A program made the translations under genes and the position numbers. 64,000 nucleotides of DNA from Flavobacterium hungaricum (GTDB lineage Bacteria; Bacteroidota; Bacteroidia; Flavobacteriales; Flavobacteriaceae), in the NCBI RefSeq assembly GCF_015182285.1, contig NZ_PRDM01000005.1, positions 372,001 through 436,000 on the forward strand, read 5' to 3'. This document shows positions 7,471-16,545 of this stretch, piece after piece; the first letter of the stretch is position 1; every line of letters begins with the position of its first letter. A model generated the notes under the pieces. That model had not been told where the DNA came from. It was given only the letters and a program-made list of their open reading frames with translations, and searched no databases.

Positions 7471-10260
7471 TTACGGATTAATTGTCCAAGATGCAAACCA
7501 CATTTTACCGATTGCTCCCGCTCCAATAACCTGAAGGTAATCTGATCCAAAAAGGTTTGTCGCTCCAACTTTAATAACTGATTTCCATTTTGGAAGCGCA
7601 TAATTTATCTGAGCATCAAGCACTGTATTTTCTGGTATCATTCCGTCTCCAAAAGAAGATTCCCATAGATATTCAGAATTCCATCTCACATTCACGTTAA
7701 ACCCTAAGTTTTTAATTACTTTGGCATTTCCTAAGGAACCTTTAATCCTGTGTTTTGGAGTATTAAATCCAGCTACGAAATCTGGATCTTCTGACTGATC
7801 AAAGTTAAATTGAGAATAATTATAATTAACTCCCACTTCAAAATCCTTATAAACTTTTTTATTCAATCCTATACCAACACCAAAAGAAGAAATCTGCGCT
7901 GTTGTATTCGTATAAACCTGATAGACTCTTCTGTCTCCAAAAGCAAGCGCTTGATAAGTTTGCTGCACCGCTGGATTCGTTGGATCTGTACCCACTGTTC
8001 CGTAATAAGGAGAAATTACTCTTGCAGTGTTCATGAAGTCATTGTAGATATTATAGTAAGCATTCAAATCTACCGATAAATCATTTTGAATAACAGTACG
8101 ATATCCTGCTTCAAAAGCCTGAACCTGCTCTGGTTTCACCAATCCTATATCTGCAATTTGAAGATCACTTGGATTTGCAGAAGCAGCAAAAGCCTGAACC
8201 GAAGCTACTGTATACGCGTTACGATACGCATTTTGACCTGACATTCCGATAGTCGCCGGCTGTCCTGCCGCTTGTCCTGCTGCACTTACGTTTACCGTTT
8301 CTTGAAAACGATCTAAGTTTTCAGGCGCTGAACCGATTAATGCAAACGGCCCTAAATCTAAACCAATATACTGATCTTGTGTAGTTGGGTTACGGAAACC
8401 AGTTTGATAAGACAATCTGAAATTATGATTTTTGTTGGCTCCTGCTGAATATACAAATGATACTCTTGGAGAAATATTTCCGTCAAAGTTCTGACTTTTA
8501 TCGTAACGCAAAGATCCTGTAAACTTCAATCTGTCGTCTAAGAATTTTTTCTGAAGCTGCGCATAAGCACCGTATTCTTTATATTCAATCGGACCGTCAT
8601 AATCTGTAAAAATAGTTCCTTCAGAATCCATTACATATTTTCTCCAAGATCCTCCAACTTGAATTTCAGCAAATTTGATAATATCTTTAAAATTATAATT
8701 CACATCTGAGTGATATAATTTTGAGTGATCAATAAATTTAGCTCCTTTTGTCAAATCTGGATTTGCAACTGCAGTTGCAAGCGCTTGATTGAATTGTGCA
8801 CTTCCCGGTTCGAATCTTGCAGCACCTGTTGGTTTTGGAATAAATGAAATTTGAGCCGGCAAAACATTATAATCGGCAAAGTTTCTTGCAATAGAAGCAG
8901 ATTGATTTGCATCTGTTCCCATTACTGCTCCTGCATACTGATACGCAGTTGCATAATTTGTAAACCATTCTTGATCCGATTTTGCGGCTCTGTTTACATT
9001 CCAGGCTGCAAATCTCATATCATAAGAGTTTCCGGCATCTTCACTTGTAAAATACACTCTACCAAAGAAGTTTTTCCCTTTTACCTCAAACTTACCTTGC
9101 TGCATTAAGAAATCTTTTAACGCATAACGGTTTGCTCCTTGATAAATAGTACTTCCTGTTCCAATTTTATATTGCAATATAAACTCTGTTTCGTTTGCCC
9201 ATGGCTTGATGTGCGCACTAAAGTCAGCTTTCATACTCTGAACTTTATTATCCGTCAAGTCCTGCTCACGGTAACCCGTTCTACTCACCTGCCCCACATT
9301 CGGAATAAAAGTAGTAACCTCGTCACCATAAATATTCAATCCGTCATAATTCTGGTTCATGTCGTGACCAACAGAACCGCCTGTCATACTTCTTGTATCA
9401 TTTGCAATCCATTCGCTCGCTTCCATATAAGTAAAGTTAGCTTTTAAAGCAAAATGTTTCGTGAAAGCTTTTGCCGCTCTAATTCCAAAATCATTATAAT
9501 CATTTGTTCCTGCAGCATTTTGAGTAGTCTGTCCATATTTGTAATAAACACTGATTCCTTCATTAGTAAACGGACTTTTACTAGTCATAAACATAATTCC
9601 GTTGAAAGCATTCGCTCCATAAAGAGCAGAAGAAGCTCCTGGTAAAAGCTCCACACTGGCAACATCAATATCCGAAACTCCAATAAGATTTCCCAAAACA
9701 AAGTTTAAGGCAGGAGAAGAATTATCCATACCATCAACCAACTGCATAAAACGAGTATTAGCAACTGTTGCAAAACCACGGGTATTAACAGACTTAAAAG
9801 AAATACTGCTCGTATTGAAATTTACCTCTTTTAAATTTTCTAAACCGTCGTAAAAAGTTGCCGCTGTGGTATTTTTAATTTCCTGAATCCCCATTCTTTC
9901 AATAGTAACTGGAGACTCAATTACCCTTTCAGGAGTTCTAGAAGCAGAAACTACAATTTCATCTAGTTTTGTTTCTTCGTCTTTTAAAACAACAATTAGT
10001 TTTTGGCTGGCCGAAGTAACGTTAACTATTTTACTTTCAAATCCAATTGCCGTTACTTTTACCGAGAACGGAAGTTTGGCAGTTGTACTTAATTTAAATG
10101 TTCCGTCAAAATCGGTAGACGCTCCGGTATTATCTCCGACGACAACAATATTGGCACCTGGAATAGATTGTTTGTTACTGTCTGTAACCGAACCGGTAAT
10201 TGTATTCTGCGCAAAACAAATTCCGCTGAAAAACAACATAATTAGTAAGTAGACTCTCAT
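7471..10260 (-). CDS. TonB-dependent outer-membrane receptor with carboxypeptidase-regulatory-like domain
   Basis: A 929-residue protein. It has a signal peptide (residues 1-17, ending CFA-Q) and an N-terminal carboxypeptidase-regulatory-like beta-sandwich (about 20-95; ITGSVTDSNKQSIPGANIVV). The TonB box region and plug follow (about 100-235; LDEIVVSASRTPER and the ALYGANAFNGIMFM element), then a 22-strand beta barrel with TonB-receptor features such as HNFRLSYQTGFRNPT and FEAGYRT. It imports a substrate across the outer membrane using TonB energy. It lacks a SusD partner, so it is not a typical SusCD glycan system; its operon partner is the secreted SGNH hydrolase. The start at 10260 gives a good signal peptide. 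Confidence 0.93.
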   Translation of the reverse strand: MRVYLLIMLFFSGICFAQNTITGSVTDSNKQSIPGANIVVVGDNTGASTDFDGTFKLSTTAKLPFSVKVTAIGFESKIVNVTSASQKLIVVLKDEETKLDEIVVSASRTPERVIESPVTIERMGIQEIKNTTAATFYDGLENLKEVNFNTSSISFKSVNTRGFATVANTRFMQLVDGMDNSSPALNFVLGNLIGVSDIDVASVELLPGASSALYGANAFNGIMFMTSKSPFTNEGISVYYKYGQTTQNAAGTNDYNDFGIRAAKAFTKHFALKANFTYMEASEWIANDTRSMTGGSVGHDMNQNYDGLNIYGDEVTTFIPNVGQVSRTGYREQDLTDNKVQSMKADFSAHIKPWANETEFILQYKIGTGSTIYQGANRYALKDFLMQQGKFEVKGKNFFGRVYFTSEDAGNSYDMRFAAWNVNRAAKSDQEWFTNYATAYQYAGAVMGTDANQSASIARNFADYNVLPAQISFIPKPTGAARFEPGSAQFNQALATAVANPDLTKGAKFIDHSKLYHSDVNYNFKDIIKFAEIQVGGSWRKYVMDSEGTIFTDYDGPIEYKEYGAYAQLQKKFLDDRLKFTGSLRYDKSQNFDGNISPRVSFVYSAGANKNHNFRLSYQTGFRNPTTQDQYIGLDLGPFALIGSAPENLDRFQETVNVSAAGQAAGQPATIGMSGQNAYRNAYTVASVQAFAASANPSDLQIADIGLVKPEQVQAFEAGYRTVIQNDLSVDLNAYYNIYNDFMNTARVISPYYGTVGTDPTNPAVQQTYQALAFGDRRVYQVYTNTTAQISSFGVGIGLNKKVYKDFEVGVNYNYSQFNFDQSEDPDFVAGFNTPKHRIKGSLGNAKVIKNLGFNVNVRWNSEYLWESSFGDGMIPENTVLDAQINYALPKWKSVIKVGATNLFGSDYLQVIGAGAIGKMWFASWTINP

Positions 10261-10524
10261 GGGTTAGTTTTATTGGATTAGTTATTCGTTAGTTTATATA
10301 GCCAAAATACGTAAATATTTTAATATGTATAAAAAAAAGTTAAATAAAATTAATATTTAATACCAATTTGTACAATATTTTAACTATTTGCTAATTCAAT
10401 TTATTAGAATAAAATCAAATAAAACCGACAGAAAAACCAACTTACTATGCATACATATAAATTTTATTCAAAATAATGAATATTTCATAAAAATACATAT
10501 CCGTAATTTTTTTTTTGACAATAA
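10261..10524. other. AT-rich intergenic region upstream of the TonB receptor
   Basis: Very AT-rich sequence between the receptor start and the next terminator. It should carry the receptor promoter, but no exact TAnnTTTG box was found on the minus strand; the nearest match is 'cgtattttgg' at about 10305. A plus-strand frame at 10388-10591 is low-complexity and runs through a terminator, so it is not called as a gene. Confidence 0.5.
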
Positions 10525-10554
10525 AAAAAAGCGAGACCTAAATCTCGCTTTTTT
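10525..10554 (-). terminator. Terminator, near-identical copy of the one at 10783
   Basis: AAAAAAAGCGAGA / TCTCGCTTTTTT stem with loop CCTAAA. The 30-base sequence is essentially identical to the glmS terminator at 10783-10815. Confidence 0.85.
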
Positions 10555-10579
10555 AACATTGTTGGATTTTCCTGAATTT

Positions 10580-10765
10580 CTAATTTTTTAATTCAACTTT
10601 TTCTAATTTGGTTTTTAATTCCATTATTTGTTTGCTCTGATCAATCAAATACAAAGTCAATTCTTCAATTTTTTGAAGCAGTTTGGCATTCATTTCACCT
10701 AAATTGATTCCGTTTTGCAAAACTTCGTTTTCACTTGGAATATTCTCTAGACGCCCTTGTAACAT
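10580..10765 (-). pseudogene. 3' fragment of a Flavobacterium surface/tail-fibre-like protein
   Basis: A 61-codon frame whose translation (IPSENEVLQNGINLGEMN, then AKLLQKIEELTLYLIDQSKQ) looks like the extreme C-terminus found on many large Bacteroidota secreted proteins. These end in a conserved 'LPNIPS..EV..NGI.LGEMN..LL.KIEELTLY' coiled-coil tail, sometimes after an endosialidase-chaperone-like region. Here only the tail survives, starting at an accidental ATG, with no signal peptide. The fragment is bounded by two nearly identical terminators (10525 and 10783), as if a piece ending in the same terminator had been duplicated or deleted through homologous repeats. A functional small coiled-coil protein cannot be excluded. 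Confidence 0.6.
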
Positions 10766-10782
10766 TTAACTTTTGCCCATAA

Positions 10783-10815
10783 AAAAAAGCGAGACCTAAA
10801 TCTCGCTTTTTAAAT
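10783..10815 (-). terminator. Terminator of the glgA-like/DUF4270/glmS operon
   Basis: AAAAAAAAGCGAGA / TCTCGCTTTTT hairpin, 16 bases after the glmS stop. It is the twin of the terminator at 10525. Confidence 0.85.
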
Positions 10816-10830
10816 ATGTTTATCTAAACC

Positions 10831-12681
10831 TTATTCTACGGTAACTGATTTTGCCAGGTTACGCGGCTGATCCACATTACAACCTCTCATAACAGCAATG
10901 TAGTAAGAAAGTAATTGCAACGGAATTGTAGTAATAAGCGGCGACAATGCATCTGAAGTCTCTGGAATTTCGATTACATAGTCTGCCAGCTCACGAACCT
11001 GCGTATCTCCTTTGGTTACAACAGCGATAATTTTACCGCTTCGAGATTTGATCTCTTGAATGTTACTTACAATTTTATCATAGTGACCTTGTTTAGGTGC
11101 AATTACAATAACAGGCATCAACTCATCAATCAAAGCAATCGGACCGTGTTTCATTTCTGCTGCAGGATATCCTTCAGCATGAATATAAGAGATCTCTTTT
11201 AGTTTTAAAGCTCCTTCTAAAGCTACTGGGAAATTATACCCGCGGCCTAAGTAAAGACAGTTTGGCGCATCTTTAAAAGCCGCAGCAATTTCTTTTGCTC
11301 TATCGTTAGTTTCTAAAGCTTCTGATACTTTTGTCGGAATCAATTCTAATTCCTGCAAATAAGCATGAAAATCTGGATTTGACAAAGTTCCTTTTGCTTT
11401 TCCTAATCGCAAAGCAATCATGGTTAAAACAGTAATCTGAGTTGTAAATGCTTTTGTTGAAGCTACTCCAATTTCTGGTCCTGCGTGCGTGTAAGCACCT
11501 GCATGACTTTCTCTAGAAATAGAAGAACCTACTACGTTACAAACACCAAATACAAAAGCACCGTTTTCTTTAGCCAGTTTAATAGCTGCCATTGTATCTG
11601 CCGTTTCTCCAGATTGAGAAATTGCAATTACAACATCGTCTTTATTGATAATTGGGTTTCTATAACGGAACTCAGAAGCATATTCTACCTCTACCGGAAT
11701 TCTGGTAAATTCCTCAAAGATATATTCTGCTACTAAACCAGCATGCCAAGAAGTACCACAGGCAACAATAAGGATGCGTTTAGCGTTTAAGAATTTTTCC
11801 AAATTATCTTCAACACCTGCCATTTGAACGATTCCTTCATTTGCATGAAGTCTTCCACGGTAGGTATCTTTGATCACACTTGGCTGTTCGTAGATTTCTT
11901 TTAACATGAAATGATCGTACCCACCTTTTTCAATCTGCTCCAAATTCATTTGAAGCTCTTGAATGTAAGGATCTACCAAAGAGTCGTCTTTGATTTTTCT
12001 AACTTTTAGAGGCTTGTGCAATCTGATATTTGCCATTTCGCCGTCTTCAAGATATACTGCATTAGAAGTATATTCGATAAATGGTGAAGCATCAGAAGCA
12101 ATAAAATATTCTCCTTCGCCCACACCAATTGCCAACGGGCTTCCTAGTCTAGCAGCAACAATTTCGTTCGGATTTTTTTTATCAAATACAGCAATAGCAT
12201 AAGCACCCACCACTTGGTTTAAAGCGATCTGGACTGCTTTACCCAACTTGATGTTTTCTTTTTTCTGAACTTCTTCAATAAGATTTACAAGAACTTCAGT
12301 ATCTGTATCCGATTTAAAAGTATAACCTCTTTTTATTAACTCTTCTTTTAATGGCGCATAATTCTCAATAATTCCGTTGTGAATAATCACTAAATCACCA
12401 GAATTAGAAAGATGAGGATGTGAGTTTACATCATTTGGCACCCCGTGAGTAGCCCAGCGTGTATGCCCGATTCCGATAGTACCATTTACAGTAAGATTCT
12501 CTTTTGCTTTAGCTTCAAGATCTGAAACCTTACCTTTTGTTTTACAAAGTTTAACACCTTCGTTTGCGTCATACAACATCACTCCGGCACTATCATACCC
12601 TCTGTACTCAAGTCGCTTTAATCCTTTTATTACAATAGGATAGGCTTCTCGATGACCGATATATCCAACAATTCCACACAT
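10831..12681 (-). CDS. glmS: Glutamine-fructose-6-phosphate aminotransferase (isomerising)
   Basis: A full-length 616-residue enzyme. After Met removal, Cys1 of MCGIVGYIG is the glutaminase nucleophile. The N-terminal class II glutamine amidotransferase domain (about 1-225) shows RGYDSAGV, GHTRWATHG and HNGIIENY. Two SIS domains follow (about 290-420 and 460-600), with ACGTSWHAG, SQSGETADT and the terminal PRNLAKSVTVE, which forms the active-site tail. It makes glucosamine-6-phosphate from fructose-6-phosphate and glutamine, the entry step to peptidoglycan and lipopolysaccharide amino sugars. It lies 7 bases after the DUF4270 gene, apparently as the last gene of that transcript. No glmS ribozyme is seen upstream. 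Confidence 0.98.
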   Translation of the reverse strand: MCGIVGYIGHREAYPIVIKGLKRLEYRGYDSAGVMLYDANEGVKLCKTKGKVSDLEAKAKENLTVNGTIGIGHTRWATHGVPNDVNSHPHLSNSGDLVIIHNGIIENYAPLKEELIKRGYTFKSDTDTEVLVNLIEEVQKKENIKLGKAVQIALNQVVGAYAIAVFDKKNPNEIVAARLGSPLAIGVGEGEYFIASDASPFIEYTSNAVYLEDGEMANIRLHKPLKVRKIKDDSLVDPYIQELQMNLEQIEKGGYDHFMLKEIYEQPSVIKDTYRGRLHANEGIVQMAGVEDNLEKFLNAKRILIVACGTSWHAGLVAEYIFEEFTRIPVEVEYASEFRYRNPIINKDDVVIAISQSGETADTMAAIKLAKENGAFVFGVCNVVGSSISRESHAGAYTHAGPEIGVASTKAFTTQITVLTMIALRLGKAKGTLSNPDFHAYLQELELIPTKVSEALETNDRAKEIAAAFKDAPNCLYLGRGYNFPVALEGALKLKEISYIHAEGYPAAEMKHGPIALIDELMPVIVIAPKQGHYDKIVSNIQEIKSRSGKIIAVVTKGDTQVRELADYVIEIPETSDALSPLITTIPLQLLSYYIAVMRGCNVDQPRNLAKSVTVE

Positions 12682-12688
12682 ATATTAT

Positions 12689-14299
12689 TTATTTATTTGG
12701 TTTCGTGTAGTAAACCTGAAGCATTAATCTTTTATCTTCTGAAACAGAAGATTTTCCTCCGTACAATATTGTTCCTAAAGGATTCATAACTGATGCTCTA
12801 GGCGCTGCTATAAAATATTCAATCGGATCTGCTTTGATTTGAATTTTATTTTTCAAAGCACTTGAAGTCACTGTAGCAATATCTTCGGTAACCACTAATC
12901 CTAAATCTACATTTTTATACGTCTTGTCTTTAATAAGACTGCGTATATGATCTGTAATTCTTATTTTATAACTTTTCCCTCGCTTATTATCGTCAAGGTT
13001 AATGATCCCGCTAAAAATCTGTTTAGCATATTTAGGATCTGAATTTACTGCCGAAGTACCGTCATTATAATAATCAGGTAAAGGCAGATTGGTACTTAAG
13101 TTATATAAGTACACACGCATTGCTTCTGTAGTCGGAGCCATTTTTTCAGCATCGATATAAAATACCAAATTGGCCTCATTTACCATCCAGCTGTTATCTC
13201 TTATGCTTTCCAGCTTCGATGCAAAATCATTTAATCGAAGAATTGCCATAGAGCCTTGTCCGCCTTTCAAATAAAGTCTTTCGTCTCCTTCGGTCGTATT
13301 TACATTAGTAATTGCGTTTTCATAAGTTGCATTTCTCTGGTTTTGCAGAAAATTAGCTGTACTTAACGAGCTTCCTAACTTTAAAACTACCGTACGGGTT
13401 TCTCTTTTACTTTCATCATCTGTAGTAATATCCGTTTTCACGTTATAAGTAATGGTGATCTTTCCTTCTGCAAAATTCATCAGTCCCATACTTGTAGTAG
13501 CGCTTGCTGCAGATTTTTCAACTTTAAAATACAATCCTCTATAATACTCTTGAAAAACATTAGCGCTAGATAGCTTTGCGGCTGGTGCCTTAAGAATTTT
13601 ATTTAAAAACTCGTCTTGGTTCAGATTCAAACGCATTTCAGGCTTCGTTCTCTGTAATGTTTTTTTCCCATCTGTTCCTGCAATACTATCATTTCGTTCA
13701 ACAGCACTAAAAAAGAATTCATCATTCTGCGTTTTATCCGCATCATCATTTAACAAAGCACTTGCTTTTAAACTTTCAAAACTTGCATTCTGATCTGTAT
13801 AATATAATTGAGCCAGCTGCGTACCATTATCAAAATAAGAATTACGCATCTGCATTCCGTTTTGGTAAACGCTTAACTTAATTTTCCCTTCTTTTTTATC
13901 TCCAAAAATAGAATCCAAAGCATACACATGGCTTCCGTCTGTATTGGTCTGTGTAATATGGCTGAAATAAGGTATGCTTAGAACAACACTTTCAACTTTC
14001 GGGTCCTCGCCAATAGTAGGTGCATAAGTTTCAAGCGTCACCTGAGTAGCAAAATTAGCAGTAGTTTCACCAAAAACAGGGTCATTATAAATTCCCAAAG
14101 CATTTGTTGCCAAATTATTGGATTGAATTGGTGTTACTTCTTGATTAAAAGCCAAGACATCATATTTTTCAGGTTCCAGACCAAAATGATCATCACTAAT
14201 CAAATCATCACCAATAGCATTAAAATCTTTATCGCATGAATATAAAAAAACAACAACTGCAGCTAATAGAATTTTCTTAATCAAAGAAGTATTATACAT
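12689..14299 (-). CDS. DUF4270 lipoprotein
   Basis: The start is placed at the ATG at 14299, giving 536 residues, because this yields a clean lipoprotein signal (MYNTSLIKKILLAAVVVFLYSC). The longer frame from 14368 would overlap the upstream gene and carry a charged leader. The mature sequence begins with DKDFNAIGDDLI and contains GIYNDPVFGETTANFATQV, typical of the DUF4270 family of Bacteroidota outer-membrane or periplasmic lipoproteins. Function is unknown. The conserved arrangement of a GlgA-like gene, DUF4270 and glmS in one transcript suggests a link to envelope carbohydrate metabolism, but this is inference. Confidence 0.88.
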   Translation of the reverse strand: MYNTSLIKKILLAAVVVFLYSCDKDFNAIGDDLISDDHFGLEPEKYDVLAFNQEVTPIQSNNLATNALGIYNDPVFGETTANFATQVTLETYAPTIGEDPKVESVVLSIPYFSHITQTNTDGSHVYALDSIFGDKKEGKIKLSVYQNGMQMRNSYFDNGTQLAQLYYTDQNASFESLKASALLNDDADKTQNDEFFFSAVERNDSIAGTDGKKTLQRTKPEMRLNLNQDEFLNKILKAPAAKLSSANVFQEYYRGLYFKVEKSAASATTSMGLMNFAEGKITITYNVKTDITTDDESKRETRTVVLKLGSSLSTANFLQNQRNATYENAITNVNTTEGDERLYLKGGQGSMAILRLNDFASKLESIRDNSWMVNEANLVFYIDAEKMAPTTEAMRVYLYNLSTNLPLPDYYNDGTSAVNSDPKYAKQIFSGIINLDDNKRGKSYKIRITDHIRSLIKDKTYKNVDLGLVVTEDIATVTSSALKNKIQIKADPIEYFIAAPRASVMNPLGTILYGGKSSVSEDKRLMLQVYYTKPNK

Positions 14300-14318
14300 T
14301 TTTAAAATATAGTTAAAT

Positions 14319-15125
14319 TTAAAGACCAAACGTTTTGTAGAAATTTGTATACGCTTCTGCGAATGCATTTTTCGGTGCGAAAGGTAAAAAAGGTTTTCCT
14401 GAAGATTCTATAAATTTTGTTAAACTTGGGGAAACATTCTCTGAGGCGATAATAACACCATCTGAATGTAATATACTAGCTTTTAAGATATTCTCGTAAT
14501 TTGGAGTTTCTAAATCCGAAACAGATTCGTGAGGCACACCGTCAAATTTTACTTTGTTGATCATTTCCAAATCCAAATTCTCATCAAAAGACTGTCCGTA
14601 AACCGAAGTCACAATTTTTGTTTCAGAGAACATTGCTTCATGTTTGTAAAAATGCTTCATGTAGATTGGCAGCATTGCAGCAAGCCAGCCGTGAACGTGA
14701 ATAATATCAGGAACCCAATTTAATTTTTTCACTGTTTCAACTACCCCTTTTGCAAAGAAAATAGCTCGTTCATCATTATCAGGATACAAGACACCTTCTT
14801 CGTCAGCAAAAGTTGCTTTTCGTTTAAAGTATTCATCGTTATCAATAAAGTAAACCTGAATTCTTTCTTTTGGGATAGAAGCTACTTTAATAATCAATGG
14901 CATATCTAAATCATTCACTACCAAATTCATCCCTGAAAGTCTGATTACTTCATGCAATTGATGTCTTCTTTCATTAATATTCCCATATCTTGGCATGAAA
15001 ATTCTTATCTGACCGCCCTGATCGTTTATCATTTTCGGAACGTCATAAGACATTAAAGAAACCTCATTTTCAGCCAGATACGGCACGACTTCAGATGATA
15101 CGTATAATATCCTCTTATCTTTCAT
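14319..15125 (-). CDS. Truncated glycogen/starch-synthase-like protein (GT5 N-terminal domain only)
   Basis: A 268-residue protein resembling the N-terminal half of GlgA: LYVSSEVVPYL, then IRIFMPRYGNI, VYFIDNDEYFKRK and PDIIHVHGWLAAMLPIYMK. Full GlgA is about 480 residues; the C-terminal GT-B domain that binds most of ADP-glucose is missing. The KxGGL motif that normally follows the EVxP segment is replaced by AENEVS. A normal glycogen-synthase reaction is therefore doubtful despite the usual annotation. Such short versions are widespread in Flavobacteria, so this is a family feature, not local damage. It heads the operon with DUF4270 and glmS, behind the promoter at 15164. Confidence 0.85.
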   Translation of the reverse strand: MKDKRILYVSSEVVPYLAENEVSLMSYDVPKMINDQGGQIRIFMPRYGNINERRHQLHEVIRLSGMNLVVNDLDMPLIIKVASIPKERIQVYFIDNDEYFKRKATFADEEGVLYPDNDERAIFFAKGVVETVKKLNWVPDIIHVHGWLAAMLPIYMKHFYKHEAMFSETKIVTSVYGQSFDENLDLEMINKVKFDGVPHESVSDLETPNYENILKASILHSDGVIIASENVSPSLTKFIESSGKPFLPFAPKNAFAEAYTNFYKTFGL

Positions 15126-15163
15126 AATAGTAATTTACTTAATTTTTGGTAATAAAAACGTCG

Positions 15164-15171
15164 CAAAATTA
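15164..15171 (-). promoter_or_regulatory. Promoter -7 box of the glgA-like/DUF4270/glmS operon
   Basis: TAATTTTG on the minus strand matches TAnnTTTG exactly; the start codon is at 15125. It is divergent from the panC promoter 30 bases away. Confidence 0.6.
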
Positions 15172-15202
15172 CAAAATTTTATGCAGTTTATAACTAATAT
15201 AT

Positions 15203-15210
15203 TATGTTTG
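15203..15210 (+). promoter_or_regulatory. Promoter -7 box of panCD
   Basis: TATGTTTG matches TAnnTTTG exactly. The ATG at 15204 lies inside this box, so translation should begin at the next in-frame ATG, 15234. Confidence 0.65.
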
Positions 15211-15233
15211 CACTAAATTTTAATAATACCTCA

Positions 15234-16082
15234 ATGCATATTTTCTACAGTAAAGCCGCTTTGATAGCTTATTTAAAAACTATCAAAACCACAAATTCAA
15301 CTATTGGATTTGTACCAACTATGGGCGCTTTACACCAAGGACATTTGGCTTTAATGCAGCGTTCTCTTAAAGAAAACGACGACACGGTAGTGAGCATTTT
15401 TGTCAATCCAACTCAATTTAACAATCCAGAAGACTTGGCCAAATATCCGAGGACTCTCGAAGAAGATGTTAAGAAAATGCGTACATTAAGCGATAAAATT
15501 ATTTTATACGCTCCTTCTGTCGAAGATATTTATGAAGGAAACACTGTTTCGCAGGATTTTGATTTTGACGGATTGGAAAATCAGATGGAAGGAAAATTCA
15601 GGCCGGGTCATTTTAACGGAGTCGGAACTATTGTAAAAAGACTTTTTGAAATCGTTACTCCTACCAATGCATACTTTGGCGAAAAAGATTTTCAACAGCT
15701 CCAGATTGTTAAAAAATTAGTCGAAAAAACAAATCTGCCGGTTAACATTGTGGGCTGTCCTATTTTTAGAGAAGAAAATCAGCTGGCAATGAGTTCTCGT
15801 AACGAACGCCTTACTGTCGAAGAACGCAAAGAAGCCGCAATAATTTACAAGGTTTTAACAGAAGCAAAAGAAATTTTCCAGAAACAAACTCCAAAAGAAA
15901 CCATTGATTTTGTAGAAAATTCTTTCAAAAACAACAAAGATTTTGAGCTCGAGTATTTTGTTATTGCTGACGAATCTACACTTTTGCCTATCGATCAGAA
16001 AGATAAAGACAAAAAATACCGTGCATTTATAGCGGTATTTGTTAATTCTATAAGACTGATTGACACCATTTCATTAAATTAA
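15234..16082 (+). CDS. panC: Pantothenate synthetase (pantoate-beta-alanine ligase)
   Basis: 282 residues from the ATG at 15234 (MHIFYSKAALIAYL). An earlier in-frame ATG at 15204 falls within the -7 box and is rejected. Hallmarks are the HIGH-type nucleotide loop PTMGALHQGHLALM, SIFVNPTQF, the GKFRPGHFNGVGTIV segment, and the KMSKS-like MSSRN. It condenses pantoate and beta-alanine with ATP to give pantothenate, the coenzyme A precursor. panD, which makes beta-alanine, follows after 14 bases, so the two last steps are co-transcribed. Confidence 0.97.
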   Translation: MHIFYSKAALIAYLKTIKTTNSTIGFVPTMGALHQGHLALMQRSLKENDDTVVSIFVNPTQFNNPEDLAKYPRTLEEDVKKMRTLSDKIILYAPSVEDIYEGNTVSQDFDFDGLENQMEGKFRPGHFNGVGTIVKRLFEIVTPTNAYFGEKDFQQLQIVKKLVEKTNLPVNIVGCPIFREENQLAMSSRNERLTVEERKEAAIIYKVLTEAKEIFQKQTPKETIDFVENSFKNNKDFELEYFVIADESTLLPIDQKDKDKKYRAFIAVFVNSIRLIDTISLN

Positions 16083-16096
16083 TCTAACTTTGCAGC

Positions 16097-16447
16097 ATGC
16101 AAATTCAAGTTATAAAATCTAAAATTCATCGCGTTAAAGTAACGGGTGCCGATTTAAATTATATTGGCAGCATTACTATTGATGAAACGCTACTAGAAGC
16201 TTCAAACATTATTGAAGGTGAAAAAGTATCTATTGTAAACATTAATAATGGGGAACGTTTTGAAACTTACGCCATTAAAGGAGAAAAAAATTCGGGAGAA
16301 ATTACCCTGAATGGTCCTGCGGCAAGAAAAGTTCAGAAAGATGATATCATCATTATCATTTCTTATGCAACTTTAGAATTTGAAGAAGCCAAAACCTTCA
16401 AACCGTGGATTATTTTCCCTAACGAAAATGATAATTCGCTGACGTAA
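16097..16447 (+). CDS. panD: Aspartate 1-decarboxylase
   Basis: A 116-residue proenzyme with the self-cleavage site YIGSITID: cleavage between Gly24 and Ser25 generates the pyruvoyl cofactor. Other family features are the N-terminal KSKIHRVKVTGADLNY, the GPAARKVQKDD segment and IISYATLEFEEA. It decarboxylates aspartate to beta-alanine for PanC, encoded 14 bases upstream. A TAACTTTG string at 16085-16092 matches the -7 consensus, but it would put the transcript start at the ATG itself, so it is probably coincidental or would give a leaderless message. Confidence 0.97.
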   Translation: MQIQVIKSKIHRVKVTGADLNYIGSITIDETLLEASNIIEGEKVSIVNINNGERFETYAIKGEKNSGEITLNGPAARKVQKDDIIIIISYATLEFEEAKTFKPWIIFPNENDNSLT

Positions 16448-16470
16448 TACTTTTCATTTTTTAAAAATAC

Positions 16471-16505
16471 ATGCTTTGTCCAATATATTTGAACAAAGCA
16501 TTTCT
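16471..16505 (+). terminator. Terminator of panCD
   Basis: ATGCTTTGTtC / GaACAAAGCAT hairpin followed by TTTCTT, 24 bases after the panD stop. Confidence 0.75.
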
Positions 16506-16545
16506 TATTGCTGTAAATCGGAAAAGATTTACTCTCGAACTTTTT

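Noticed and set aside
10388..10591. Plus-strand 67-codon frame
   Set aside because: Low-complexity AT-rich sequence crossing a terminator.
14319..15125. Functional glycogen synthase
   Set aside because: The C-terminal half and KxGGL are missing; only a GlgA-like domain is claimed.
15204..15233. Upstream panC start (ATG at 15204)
   Set aside because: The codon lies inside the -7 box TATGTTTG, so it would not be transcribed.
16085..16092. Separate promoter for panD (TAACTTTG)
   Set aside because: It would start transcription at the ATG itself; co-transcription with panC (14-base gap) is simpler.
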